Shown here one piece after another: positions 44,641-55,158 of a DNA stretch of 64,000 nucleotides. The notes beneath the pieces are model-generated. The model worked only from the letters and a program-made list of their open reading frames with translations. It ran no database searches and was not told the DNA's origin. The stretch comes from Pegoplata infirma. Its lineage: Eukaryota; Arthropoda; Insecta; Diptera; Anthomyiidae. Every line of letters begins with the position of its first letter. The first letter of the stretch is position 1. A program made the translations under genes and the position numbers. Where the stretch lies: contig OY992537.1 of NCBI GenBank assembly GCA_963921195.1, positions 14,037,125-14,101,124 of the forward strand, in the 5' to 3' direction.

Positions 44641-45869
44641 ATTCGTTATCAATGTTCCAAAATAAATAAAGTCTGAATTTGTTTTTAATAAGTTTATATA
44701 CATATTTAAATTTGTCTTAGATACATCGGACTCTACCTGAGACTCTAGTTTCATTTTTCTAAAATACTTAAAATCTGCAAATATTACGAAATTCAATTTA
44801 ATTTTTGTTTAACTAATAAATTAAAATTGTTGAAATTGAAAATGTACTAAATTTTGGAGATTGGAGAAGTACTAAAACAGGTACAAATGTACCGACTTTC
44901 CAAACCTACTCAGTTTTGCAAACTACACTACACCATCACCAAAAACACAAGTGTGATCATAAATATTATGATGGCTTATAATTGAAATTTAATATCGAAT
45001 TTATGGCTCAAAAAAAGAAGCAAACATTAATCTTTTATGGAGAGTTATTAAGATTTTTTTTGGATTGTTGTTTTTTTTTATTAAATTTATGAAAAAAATC
45101 AGAGGCGTATTTTTAACATGTTTATTTTGGTGTAATTTATGATTTTTTTCTTAAAAGTTTCAATTTAAAATTTATGCTGAATTTATGATCAATAAAAATT
45201 GTCAACATTGTATTAAATTTGTTGTGAAATATATGATCTAACGTAATTTTAATTTGTTGTAAGCTTCAGAAGCTAACGAGTAAGTTTTTCGAAAAACCTC
45301 TAATTTTAAATATTAGAAAACACCTAGATTTAAAATATATTTTACTTGAAACCACTCATTTTCACTTAACGTGTCGAAGCTGGTTCCAAATCTGGATTAA
45401 ACATTTTTCCAAATCGGAGGGGTTTTGAGAACCCAGTAAAAAACGAATTGATTCTTATATGCGTCTGGGATCGCACCGACCATACGTTTTCGTTTAACCT
45501 TTCGATGGTGATTACGAATTTGGTTTCAAAATTTTTCCATCACGTCAGGTTTTTGAGCAAATTGAGGAGAAAATTCACAAGAATCGTATTTTTGGGATTT
45601 TTTGAGAGCATTTTTGTAAAATTTTTGGATGAGGGTAAACAAAGATTATAGTGGTCCAACTATTGATGTGACAGATTTTTTTCTGTGAACATTTAATGAG
45701 GCGTGCAATCAGTTCTGAAGACATCAGTACGGAAGACATCTGAGTACATAACTTGGATCAGAAGTATATTTACATAATTTGTTTCACTACTCTGAGACAA
45801 CTTCAGTGGGCCATAAAAAAAACTTAAGTACGGTACCCAAACCTTTTAGGGATTTATGTCTACTATTAG
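44641..45869. other. AT-rich intronic stretch
   Basis: No gene or repeat boundary recognised; the 67-codon ORF at 45448-45651 has no family resemblance. Confidence 0.45.
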
Positions 45870-47505
45870 CAGGAAGGAGTGGCACATGGCACATCTGAAA
45901 GATGTGTCATGTGCCATGCTACCGGCCCATGGCACATCTGAAATGTGCAATGGCACATGTGCCGTGTGCCAGTTATGAGCTCATGCCACATTTCAGATAT
46001 ATATTTTTTTTTAATAATTGTTTTAAGAAATAAAGTTCTTTTTTAAGAAAAAATAGTCCTTTTTTTGAAAAAAAATAGTACTTTTTTGAAAAAAATAGTA
46101 CTTTCTTAGAAAAAGTAGTACTTTCTTGAAAAAATAGTACTGTTTTGGAACAATATTAAAAAGTTATTTTTTTAAGGCGCGTTTACGCGGGAGAGAAAAC
46201 TGCTAGACAAAGACCAAAAAACGACTCTGTGTTCCTGTGAATTTGACTTTTTCAATAATTGTGTCAAATCAAATTCCTCTAAAACGTATTATTTCTTACT
46301 TTTTTTTTGATAATGTTACAGATTTTTGGAAGATATTGATATTAATTTTGATTTGAAGTCTGTATTTTGTTTAATAAAACAATTTTAACGTAAACAAAAT
46401 TTATTTTTTTTAGAGATGATATTTAAGAGTGCTAGAGGCGACAAATTTTCGATTTTTCTATTGTGATTTCTTTCTCGTGTGAACGCACCTTTAGAAAAAA
46501 AGTACTTTTTAAGAAAAAGTATCACTTTTTAGAAAGTATGTACTCACTTTTTCAGGAAAAAAGTTATTGTTTACAAAAATTTTTACTTTTTTCCTAAAAA
46601 GTACTATTTAAGAAAATATAGTACTTTTTAGCAAAAATGCTTGTTTTAAAAAAAGTACTTTTTCTTTAGACAAAATAGTACTTTTTATAAAAAATTTACT
46701 TTTTAGACAAAAAAGTACCTTATAGAAAAAAAAGGATTTTTAAAAAAGTACTTTTTTAAAAAAGTAAATTTTTACTACATTTTTAGAAGAGTAAATTTTT
46801 TAAAAAAAGTTTTAATAAAACAAAGTACTTTTTTCTAAAAAGTATTTTTTTTAATAAAACTGTAATATTTTCAAAAAGTACTACATTACTTTACATTTAT
46901 AGAAAAAAAATATTTTTTTTAGAAAAAAAAATACTTTTAACTTTTGTAGAAAAAATATTTCTTTCAGAAAAAAAACTATTTTTTTAGTACTTTTTAGAAA
47001 AGAATACAGTTTTCCTTAAAAGTATTTTATTTTAGAAAATAAAAGTTTATTTTAAAATATATAATACTTTTTTGGAAAAAAATTATATAAAAAAAAAAAA
47101 ATACTTTTTAAAAAGAGTACTATTGATGGAAAATGTACGTTTTTTTTGGAAAAAGTACCTTTTTAGAAAAAAGTAATTTTTCATTTTTATTTTTTACTAC
47201 TTTTTTTTAGAAAAAAAGTGTTTTTTTAATTAAGTACTATTTTTTAAAAAAAATACGTTTTTTTAAAATAAGTACTTTTTTTCTTTAAAAGAAGTATTAT
47301 AGAGAAAAAGTACTTTTTCTCTTAAAAAGGTTTTTTAAGAGGAAAAAATAGTTTTTTCCTAAAAAGTACTATTTTTTCTAAAAAATATTTAAAAAAAAAA
47401 AAAAAAAACAAAAATATGAAAATAAAACATTTGAAATGTGCATTGTGCCCAAAACTGGCACATGTGCCATGCTATGGGCACATGTGTGTGCCATTTCTTA
47501 CCCTG
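45870..47505. mobile_element. hAT-like element with GGCACATG ends and AGTACT interior, 1636 bp
   Basis: Left end CAGGAAGGAGTGGCACATGG and right end (inverted) CAGGGTAAGAAATGGCACAC. Flanking octamers ACTATTAG (45862-45869) and ACTATTAT (47506-47513) match at 7 of 8. Subterminal GGCACATGTGCC units are on both sides. The middle is over 1 kb of AAAAAGTACTTTTT-type sequence, interrupted by a 316-bp element. Confidence 0.78.
46175..46490. mobile_element. 316-bp MITE, TIR AGG(C/T)GCGTT(T/C)AC, TSD TTA
   Basis: Left AGGCGCGTTTACGCGGGAGA and right TCTCGTGTGAACGCACCT are imperfect inverted repeats; TTA flanks both ends (46172-46174, 46491-46493). Unlike its AGTACT-rich host it has no GTACTTTTT units. 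The TTA duplication suggests PIF/Harbinger. Confidence 0.78.
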
Positions 47506-47513
47506 ACTATTAT

Positions 47514-47724
47514 TGTACTTAAATTTTTGTTGGTCTCAATCCAAATACATTAGTTCACCTCAAATTTGTTAAACAGTGTAACCACAACTTTTGCAACACC
47601 AAAAATTACTCCACCCTTTAACAGGATTACTTTAATTAACACTCTCACATTATATCTGATACTTCCAATACCCAGTTTTTGTTGTTTTATACAGTATACG
47701 TATCAAATCAAAAACAACACTCAC
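47514..47724. other. First 211 bases of the Proct intron
   Basis: Sequence between the donor of exon 1 and the first transposon; unique-looking, no features beyond the donor. Confidence 0.5.
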
Positions 47725-48066
47725 CTGTAACATTAACTCACGCAGTTTATCCAAATCATCACCATGTGACCTTGTCGGTAAATAACGGCATTCACAAGGT
47801 TGTTGTTGGGCCATTAAAACCACAGCCATCAGAAGGAGCCACCATAAACCCAAACTTAAGCCACGTGTTGTTGTTGTTTTCGACGACTGCGACGACGATG
47901 ATGATGCAGATGACGATGGCAATGTAGAAGACAACAATGCTGTTGTTGAGGATGAAACAGCTAATTGTGATGATGATGGCAATATTGCTGATGACGAAGT
48001 CGATGATGATGAAGTTAAAAGGTTCATGTTGTTGTTGCCACTGCTACTGCGTTTATTGAAATGCAT
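47725..48066 (-). CDS. Proct: Proctolin precursor, coding exon 1 (signal region and RYLPT peptide)
   Basis: This exon encodes residues 1-114 of the precursor of proctolin, the insect myotropic pentapeptide RYLPT. The order is: a Ser/Thr/Asn-rich leader (about 1-68), a hydrophobic core (LGLWWLLLMAVVLMA, about 72-86), a short QQQPCEC stretch, then RYLPT at 94-98 followed directly by Arg99 for processing. That layout, signal peptide then immediate RYLPT-R, is the one known for fly proctolin precursors. The ATG at 48066 has an AAAA context and an in-frame TAA two codons upstream, so it is the first usable Met in this exon; Met14 is an alternative. The exon ends in CAG|GTGAGT, a perfect donor, in phase 0. 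The odd point is the long Ser-rich segment before the hydrophobic core; a classical signal peptide would start nearer residue 65-70. The product should be a secreted neuropeptide acting through a GPCR. Gene identity is firm; the exact translation start is less so. Confidence 0.9.
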
Positions 48067-48300
48067 TTTTTACGTTTCCGGTTTAACGATTGTTTTCAGT
48101 TGTTGTTTTGGAATTTTTTATTTTTTTGATTATTATTTACTGCTCACTTATATTGAAAAAACCTTTTTAATACTTAAATTTCACTTTCGATAGTATTCAA
48201 GTATTATTGTTTTTCAGAGGATGATTTTTTTTAAGAGGGAGAGTTTTTTCTTGTTGTTGTTGCCCAGCTGCTGTTTTTGGTCTTATTATAGACTCCTTTG
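48067..48300 (-). promoter_or_regulatory. Candidate Proct 5' UTR and core promoter
   Basis: Reading the minus strand toward the Proct ATG, a TATAATAAGA sequence (48290-48281) is followed by CAGCTGGGCAACAACAACAA, the CA-rich composition typical of fly 5' leaders, and then about 190 bases of AT-rich leader. No strong initiator is seen about 30 bases downstream of the TATA-like box. The true promoter could lie further upstream behind a non-coding exon. Confidence 0.25.
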
Positions 48301-48480
48301 CTTCTTTTTCTTGTCTTGTCTGTCGTGACCACAAAAGAAAAATGTACTGCAAATTTAAAGAAATCGGTTCATAATCATTATTAAGTGCACATTAAAAAAC
48401 AGCAAGAAAAAAAAAAAAAGTTTTTAAAAAATTATTTTAAAATTTCGTAATAGTTATAAATAGTTGTTATGCTGGTATTT

Positions 48481-49122
48481 TATTATTATGCCCTCCACTT
48501 AGTGATAGAGGGTATATATAAGTTTGTCATTCCGTTTGTAACTCGTCGAAATATTGGTCTGGGACCCCTTAAAGTATATATATTCATGATGCCCGATCGA
48601 TTTTAAGACATTCTAGCGATGTCCGTCTGTCCGTCTGTCCGTCTGTCTGTCTGTCTGTCTGTCTGTGGAAAATGCTCTCGCGGACAAAATATTGCACAGA
48701 GATGACTGAAACTTAACATATATATTGGAAGTTCTCCCGAGAAGTTTGGTATTGCATTTGAGCGATATCGGTTCAGCGGTTCAAAAGTTATGAACAAAAA
48801 TGTAAGCACACCTCAAAAATTTCAGTACATTCAACATAACCTAAAAATACAAAATGCTTTAATTCGGCTTCTGGTTGACATATGTGAACATAATTGAGCA
48901 CCAAATGGTATTTAAACAAGTACGAACATATTTTTTGACAAAAAAAAATCGCGAATTTTTTTTTTACCAACATTTTTTTTCGCGGAAATTTTTTTTAATT
49001 TTTTTTTTTTTTTTTTTCAAAAGTAATTTCCTTTTAAATAAAGTTGTTTGCAATAATCTTTTTGAAATTGTGGAGGGTATCACTACATTCGGCAAGGCCG
49101 AATTTAACTTTTTTACTTGTTT
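48481..49122 (+). mobile_element. mini-me/DINE-1-like element, subfamily 1, full length
   Basis: Nearly the same as 32091-32722, from TGCCCTCCACTTAGTGATAG to hairpin ATTCGGCAAGGCCGAAT and TTTTTTACTTGTT. The GTCY tract (about 48621-48666) is longer here, with six GTCT units in a row. It lies about 420 bases upstream of the Proct ATG. Confidence 0.88.
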
Positions 49123-50094
49123 TTTATTATTTTTTCTTCTTTTTAAATTTTTTTTAGTGGCAGTTATGTCTCTTGGCGATATTTGGTGAAAAATTACAAA
49201 ATAACTGTGTGACATAATTAAAAGTGGCATCAATTACACTGGGTTTGCGTGTAAAATACTATGCATTTATTACATATGGATGGAGTCTACGTTTTACATG
49301 CAAACATATGTATGTGAAAATTGTTTAACTGTAAAATTAACCGGAACTCTACTCTATACGAAATAACACTTGAAAAACATTATATTGAAAATGAAAGTAC
49401 ATTTTTGACCTACAGTAATTTAAGATTTATTAAACATTTTTGAACATATTATCTTTGAAACATTCCGGTTTTCAAAAAAATATTCAAATATTTGAACTGT
49501 CCAACCAATGAACTTCGCCAGCAATAAATATTGTAATATTGTTCTTGCACGGTTAGTAATTTTTCTGAAACACAATTATTTCATCCAAACATTGCTTTCT
49601 ATAATAGAATTTTGGGATTTATTTTCTTTAAACGCCATAATATTTGTAAGGGTACTCAAGGGTAAAAATGAATGAAATGAAAACACTATAAATCACTTTG
49701 TGACATCAAATTCTGGAAGGACTTTTTTTTCTTAATTCACTAACACAATGTTGCAGTAAGTGTATATGTCCTGTACTTGAAAGATAATCTTTTCAAAACA
49801 CATTGTTTTTAAGAAATTTACGCTTAACTTGTTTTTAAACAAAAGTTTTCAATTTACTTGACAAATGCGCATTATTTTTAACACTCGATTTACCGAGATA
49901 AATTTAATAAAGAAAGGAAATTAAAATTTGTGTTAAAAGTTTAACTTAACTCACAATTAGATCAGTTTTTGACTAAGCATTGAGTACCTAACCTTTGGGA
50001 AATGTTTTACGAATCGGTCTCAGAGACTCTCATATTTACATGGCACAGAGACAGGCCTGGGACCGATTCGTAAGATATTATCTGTAGGGCAGTT
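49123..50094. other. Upstream AT-rich stretch
   Basis: No gene recognised. Relatively few repeats, so it may hold Proct regulatory sequence, but no specific site could be supported. Confidence 0.4.
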
Positions 50095-50333
50095 CCTTAA
50101 CTAAAAATTGTTTTCAAAAATTGTTTCCAATTTTTAGACAGTTTTTACAATTTTTCAAGTGGAACTTTTTCACCCTCATCCGATTTTGTTAATTAAAAAA
50201 CTTATTCAACCTATGACCACAACGCTAGAATGTCTTAGAATCGATCAAGGATCAATGAAACTTTATGGGGTCCTCGACCGATATTGCGTCGCGTTACACA
50301 GTTATACCACACTGTAGTTGGAGGGTATTAAAA
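50095..50333 (-). mobile_element. mini-me/DINE-1-like fragment, subfamily 2
   Basis: Minus-strand order ATACCCTCCAACTACAGTGT, GTAACGCGACGCAATATCGG, GGACCCCATAAAG, TCGATTCTAAGACATTCTAG. The 3' half is diverged and the 3' terminus absent. Confidence 0.7.
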
Positions 50334-50365
50334 TTCAATCAGAAAAACACAAACAACAAATTAAA

Positions 50366-50891
50366 TACACTTGGCTTACGCCGAAAAAATATAATAAATT
50401 AGAAATACTGACAAATGTCGCTCGTGTGAGCAATTCACTTTAACTATGCGTTACTGTAGTGTGAAGAACAAAAAATTCTCTGCTATAGTAAAGTTTGCAT
50501 AAAATAAAGTAAATGAAAGATTAAGAAAATTGTTGTTGGTCTCTAGATTAAATGCATTGCTTGAGTTAGAGAAAAAGTTTTTCTGCATACGTCACACACG
50601 AAACCTACTGTGAGTTAAAAACAAACGACGTTTAGTCACTGATGTTTATACACCGAGTATAGCCTAGTGGTTATGGCTTCGGCTTACAAAACATGAGTGA
50701 TTTAACGACACAGGTTCGAAGCTCATGTCAGGCTAGTCTGTTGATAAAAAAACATATAAAGAATTTTTCTAGCAAATATCAAATAATCAATTTAATGTAA
50801 TTGCCTACTGATGACGTAGAAGTGGCTACAGAAACCATGGTCTAGGGTAAATCCACATTTAATTTAATCTTTAGAAGATACAATTTTCTTC
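50366..50891 (+). mobile_element. Segment with tRNA-derived Pol III promoter (SINE-like), flanked by 32-bp direct repeats
   Basis: TAGCCTAGTGG (50660-50670) matches the A-box consensus at every position and GGTTCGAAGCT (50713-50723) matches the B box at 10 of 11. The intervening text looks like a tRNA with an expanded variable arm. Direct repeats of 32 bp with one mismatch lie at 50334-50365 and 50892-50923. The tRNA head starts about 285 bases inside the interval, so the repeats may bracket a composite insertion rather than a simple SINE. Confidence 0.58.
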
Positions 50892-51138
50892 TTCAATCAG
50901 AAAAACACAAACAACATATTAAAAATATTATTTTATTTAGGCGAAACTCGTCAAAATTATTAGTGTTAAGTCTAACAACAAGTTTTATAACTTACACTAC
51001 CTTCTAGATGAGGAGAATAGAGAAAGGTTATTAAACTCTTACTTCACATAATGAATGAAATTTAAGATTCAAAGTCCCACAAAGTTTATTTAAGTTGACC
51101 TTTTTATATGCTCCTCTTACAATTAATGGTAGAGGGTA

Positions 51139-52248
51139 CACTCAAAAAGATACGATAGTAGATTTACTAATTTTGTTTTGCTAATGCTAGTTGCTAACTT
51201 TTAGCAAATTTTTAGTTGAGATTAGCATGTTACCAAAAAATTCTTGTAAACTTCATTTAGCACATTAGCAATTTTAAACAAACTTTGAACTAATTTCTTT
51301 TGCTAAGATTTGAAATTGAGTTGACAACATTTTTTACAAGATTTTTTGCTAATACAGTTGAACCTCGATTATCCGGCCCTCTATTAACCGGCATGCTGTG
51401 TGTTTGTTTTTTACCTCTATTATCCGTGCTTTACCTCTACTATCCGTGCAATTCATACATGTGCGGACATATTGTATTTATTTTTATTGTTTTTATCTCT
51501 ATTAACCGTGCTTTACCTCTATTATCCGTGCAATATATTCACAAACATTTACAAATGTAGAAAAATATATAACATCTTTTAACCGTGTTTTTCATTTATC
51601 CGTGCTTAGTCTGGTCCCGTGCAACCCGGATAATCGAGGTTCAACTGTATTAGCAAAATAAATGGTAAATTTTTTTTTATTTTCAGAAAACTTAAAATGG
51701 CGCTATCTCGGAAACTAAGCCAGATAGAGCAAAATGGAGGCCATTTTTGGTTCTCGAGCTCGCCGGCCCTCTTCACATGTGTGGACCCTAACGGGCCCTA
51801 ACTTTGGATCCAAAAAAAGTTAGCATTCCCGAAAAATTCAAAATGCTCATATCTCGGTAAATATTGCCGACACAAAAAAGCTCTCCGAGTAATATTTTTG
51901 AAGTTATCGAGTTTTTTAATTCTCAAGAACCCAGTGGTCCCCTATAATCACGTATCTCAAAAACTAAGCAAGGTAGAGCGAAACGGACACAAATTTTGGA
52001 TCAAAAACTATGACGATTTTTAAGGAACCCAACTAGGTCTAGGCCCATCGGGGTCTGGACCTATCGGGTCCGAACCCAATGTGGTCCTCAGATGTGTATG
52101 AACTAAGTTAAAAAAAAAAAATAGTTAACTAATTATTGGCAAAACATTTTTGCTAACTTTAGCAAAAAAATTGTGGGTTCAAAATCAGCAAATTTTCTTG
52201 TAGGTTTACAAGCTTTTTTTGCTTACATTACAGTTTTTTTTTTGAGTG
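51139..52248. mobile_element. TA-inserting element with CACTCAAAAA ends, 1110 bp
   Basis: Starts CACTCAAAAAGATACG and ends TTTTTTTTTTGAGTG, with TA on each side. The mini-me phrase GAGGGTATATATAAGTTTG confirms the insertion site. Near both ends GCTAACTTTAGCAAA units recur. A pogo/Tigger-like element is nested at 51355-51647. No transposase. Confidence 0.75.
51355..51647. mobile_element. pogo/Tigger-like MITE, 293 bp, TSD TA
   Basis: Begins CAGTTGAACCTCGATTATCC and ends with the perfect inverse GGATAATCGAGGTTCAACTG; TA on both sides. CAGTTGAACCTCG-type ends and TA duplication are typical of pogo/Tigger. Inside, TTTACCTCTATTATCCGTGC is repeated several times. Confidence 0.88.
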
Positions 52249-52444
52249 TATGTAAAAGTTTGTCATTCAGTTTGTAACTCATCGAAATAACGGTCTGAAT
52301 GGAAATGTAAGGACATCTCGAAAATTTTTGAACATTCAACATAACCTAAAAATACAAAATGCTTTAATTCGGCTGCTGGTTGACATATGTGAAAAGAATT
52401 AAACACCGAATGATATTTTAACAAGTACGACCATATTTTTCCAC

Positions 52445-52655
52445 AAAAAAAAAGAAAAAATCACGGATATTATTTTCTTTGTAAAAAACCTTGAAAATTT
52501 GTAAAATTACAAGAAAAACTGTAAAATTAAAAAACAAAATAAATTTCGATCTAAATTTGTTTGTTAAAAAACAAGGAAAACTGTCAAATATTGGTAAAAT
52601 GGGATTACGAGACTTTTTCTGGTAATTTGACAAGTTTTTTTTTTTTGGTTTGTAA
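52445..52655. mobile_element. GTAAAATTAC-rich repeat fragment
   Basis: AAACAAGGAAAACTGTCAAA, GGTAAAATGGGATTACGAGA and GTAATTTGACAAG are shared with 43186-43675 in inverse order. Truncated. Confidence 0.5.
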
Positions 52656-52706
52656 ACATTAGAAATATTTTTTTCACATTGTTCAAGGCTACTTGATTTT
52701 TAAGTC

Positions 52707-53240
52707 AAACAAGTAAGAAAATTATAGTCGGTCAAGGTCGACCATATGATACCCTACACAAGTGTTTTCCGGAAAATGGGTCCCAAGTCCAAACATGGAC
52801 CGATTGGATCTGTCTTTTGTTAAATCTTTATTTAGTGTAGAAAACACACACAGATCAAATTTTAGTGGAATTGGTTTGTTTTTTTTGTCAATAGACCGAT
52901 TTAAGTGAATATCGGTCGAAATTTTTATGTGTCCAAAAAATTGTTCAATTATATTCCGATTAGATTAGGTTACAAAAGTACACGTTTATTACATAAAAAT
53001 AAAATTATCAAATATTTTCATTTTTATGAATTTTGAGGGAATTATGTGAATATCGGAAGGATGGTTTTTATGGGGACTACCAGAAGGACTGAACCGATTC
53101 CTCTGAAATTTGGAATGGTGATTCTTGCATACAAAATTACCTGCCAAATTTCAAAGCGATATCTATTATATTACGGTTATTAGAGTCATTTAAGCCTAAT
53201 CCAAGGAACCTTAACCTTAAGACATAGCCTTACAGGTCCA
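52707..53240 (-). mobile_element. mini-me/Helentron-like element, subfamily 3
   Basis: Read on the minus strand it ends GTATCATATGGTCGACCTTG, ACCGACTATAATTTTCTTAC, TTGTTTG: a GGTC..GACC hairpin followed by an ACTTGTTT terminus like the other subfamilies, with a GGGTATC phrase before the hairpin. The body has GGTCCATGTTTGGACTTGG and GAATCGGTTCAGTCC. The 5' end is not defined. Confidence 0.62.
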
Positions 53241-53264
53241 ATACTTATTTGTGTTAATATTAAC

Positions 53265-54611
53265 TCTTACAAAAAAACCTTGTAAAATGACAAGAAAAGT
53301 TACTCTTTTTTTTCTTTTGATGCCTCCTATTTCACAAGAATTCCTTGTAATTTTACAAGATTTTTACCAATAATTTTATAATTTTACAAGATTTTTACCA
53401 ATAAAATTGTAAATTTACAACTATTTTGACGCCACTAGATTTTTTGCTACCTTCTATTTTACTAAAATTCCTAGTAAAAATTACGAGCTTTTTTTGTAAA
53501 TTTACAACTCCTTACCAACTCCTTATAAAATTGTAAATTTACAAATTTTTTGGCTCAATAAAACTTACAAGGAATTCTCGTAAATTTACTAGAATTTTTT
53601 TAAAAAACAATTTGTTAAATTTAAAAAAAAAAAAATGTAAAACCACAAAAAAAATGTAAATTTCGATTGAAATTTGTTTGTTTGAAACAAAGGAAAACTG
53701 TTAAAAATTTGTAAAATAGGATTACGAGACTTTTTTAAGTAATTTTGCATGTTTTTTTCTCTGTAAAATGCAACGAAATCGAAAAAAAAATTAAATTAAA
53801 TTCGATCCACCCTACTATACATACACTCAAAAAAAAACCTTGTAAAGTTACAAAAAAATCTCGTGATTTTACGAGGCTATTCTCGTAAAATAGGAGGTAG
53901 GTAAAATTCTCGTAAAATTACGAGGATTTCCTCGTTATTTTGAATGCGTAAAAATTGGTAAAACAACCAATTTTATTGGTAAAAATATTGTTTTAAAACT
54001 GAAAAAATAAAAAAAATGGTAAACTTACAAGAAAAAATGGTAAATATGTTTAAAAAAAATGGTAATTTTACAAACCAAAATGGTAAATTAACAAAAAAAA
54101 AAATTTTTTTTTAAACAATATAATACCTCGTAATAAAATCTTTTTTGTAAAATAACTGTTTTTTTGTAAATTAACTAGAATCCTCGTAATAAAGTTTTCA
54201 AAATTTTGTCAACTTTTTTTTAAATATTTTTCAATAAAAAAAAAATTTGTCCGGGACTTGGAAAATTTTTACAAAAAAATAAAAAATTTACAAAAAAAAA
54301 ATTGTTGTTTTTTTGTTAAACAACATAAATCCTCGTATAATATAATTTTTGTAAAATAACAGTTTTTTTTTTTGTACATCAACTAGAATCCTCGTACTAA
54401 AAACTTTGTTGTAAAATTACAGTTTTTTTTGTAAAATAACCTTTCAAAATCGTAGAATACAATTACGTAAATAAATAAGTAAAATTACCAATAAAACTGT
54501 AGTTCTCGTTTGAGCAAAGTACACGATTTTTTGTTGAAAAACAAGGAAAATTGTTAAATATTGGTAGAACGGGATTACAAGGCATTTTACCAGGCATTTT
54601 ACTAGTTTTTG
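53265..54611. repeat. Two or more GTAAAATTAC-rich MITE-like copies
   Basis: Copies share CCTTGTAAA(A/G)TTACAA starts, the alternating TTGGTAAAA / CTTGTAAAATTAC body and the GGGATTACGAGAC / AAGGAAAACTGTTAAA ends. The second starts CACTCAAAAAAAAACC after TA at 53822. The low complexity prevents exact borders. Confidence 0.55.
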
Positions 54612-55158
54612 TTTTTATACCCTCCAACTACAGTATGGCTGTATACTCACTTTGTCATTCCGTGTGTAACGCATCGAAATATCGGTCGGGGAACCCATAA
54701 AGTATATATATTATTGATCAGTGATCGATTCTAAGACATTCTAGCGATGTCCGTCCGTCCGTCCGTCTGTCCGTCCGTCCGTCTGTAGTTAACACGATGC
54801 AGTCCAAAATAAAAGAGCTAGGAACCTCAAGTTTGGCACAAATATGTCTTATGTTCCTAGGCAGGTTAAGTTCGGAAATTGGCCAAATCGGACCAGGGGG
54901 AAAAAAGTTCCCCCTTGAAGAACTAAACCAACCTCTAAAAAAATTCACGTTTTAACATGTTTTTTTTGAATTTTTGTTAAATAAATGAAACATTTGGTAT
55001 ATTTATCGCGATGGGAAGGTGCTCCCAGCGTGCCCCACTGAGCATATCAACTTCCCCCCCCCCCCCACAAAAAAAAACGCCCCTGTCAATTTTTTATTTT
55101 TTACATTTTGGAGGGTATAAAAGATTCGGCACAGCCGAATTTAACACTCTCACTTGTT
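54612..55158 (+). mobile_element. mini-me/DINE-1-like element, subfamily 2, full length
   Basis: TTTTATACCCTCCAACTACA to hairpin ATTCGGCACAGCCGAAT and TTAACACTCTCACTTGTTT. GTCC/GTCY microsatellite at 54749-54784, C-run followed by A-run near 55044-55075. The best copy of subfamily 2 here. Confidence 0.88.

Larger units (their letters stand above)
19202..47724 (-). other. Proct: Predicted Proct intron of about 28.5 kb
   Basis: On the minus strand the interval starts with GTGAGT (47724 downwards) and ends with a pyrimidine-rich tract and ACAG (to 19202). Both flanking exons are in phase 0. It holds an antisense tRNA-Gly gene and dozens of transposon remnants on both strands, but no convincing further coding exon. 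Its size is well beyond a typical small fly intron and is explained by transposon accumulation. Confidence 0.65.
51115..52440 (+). mobile_element. mini-me subfamily 1 copy split by a TA-inserting element
   Basis: Left piece TGCTCCTCTTACAATTAATG..AGAGGGTA (to 51138) and right piece TGTAAAAGTTTGTCATTCAG..AACATAACCTAAAAATACAA..GGTTGACATATGTGAA (52251-52440) join into the subfamily-1 order. The 3' end is replaced by a GTAAAATTAC-type repeat. Confidence 0.7.
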
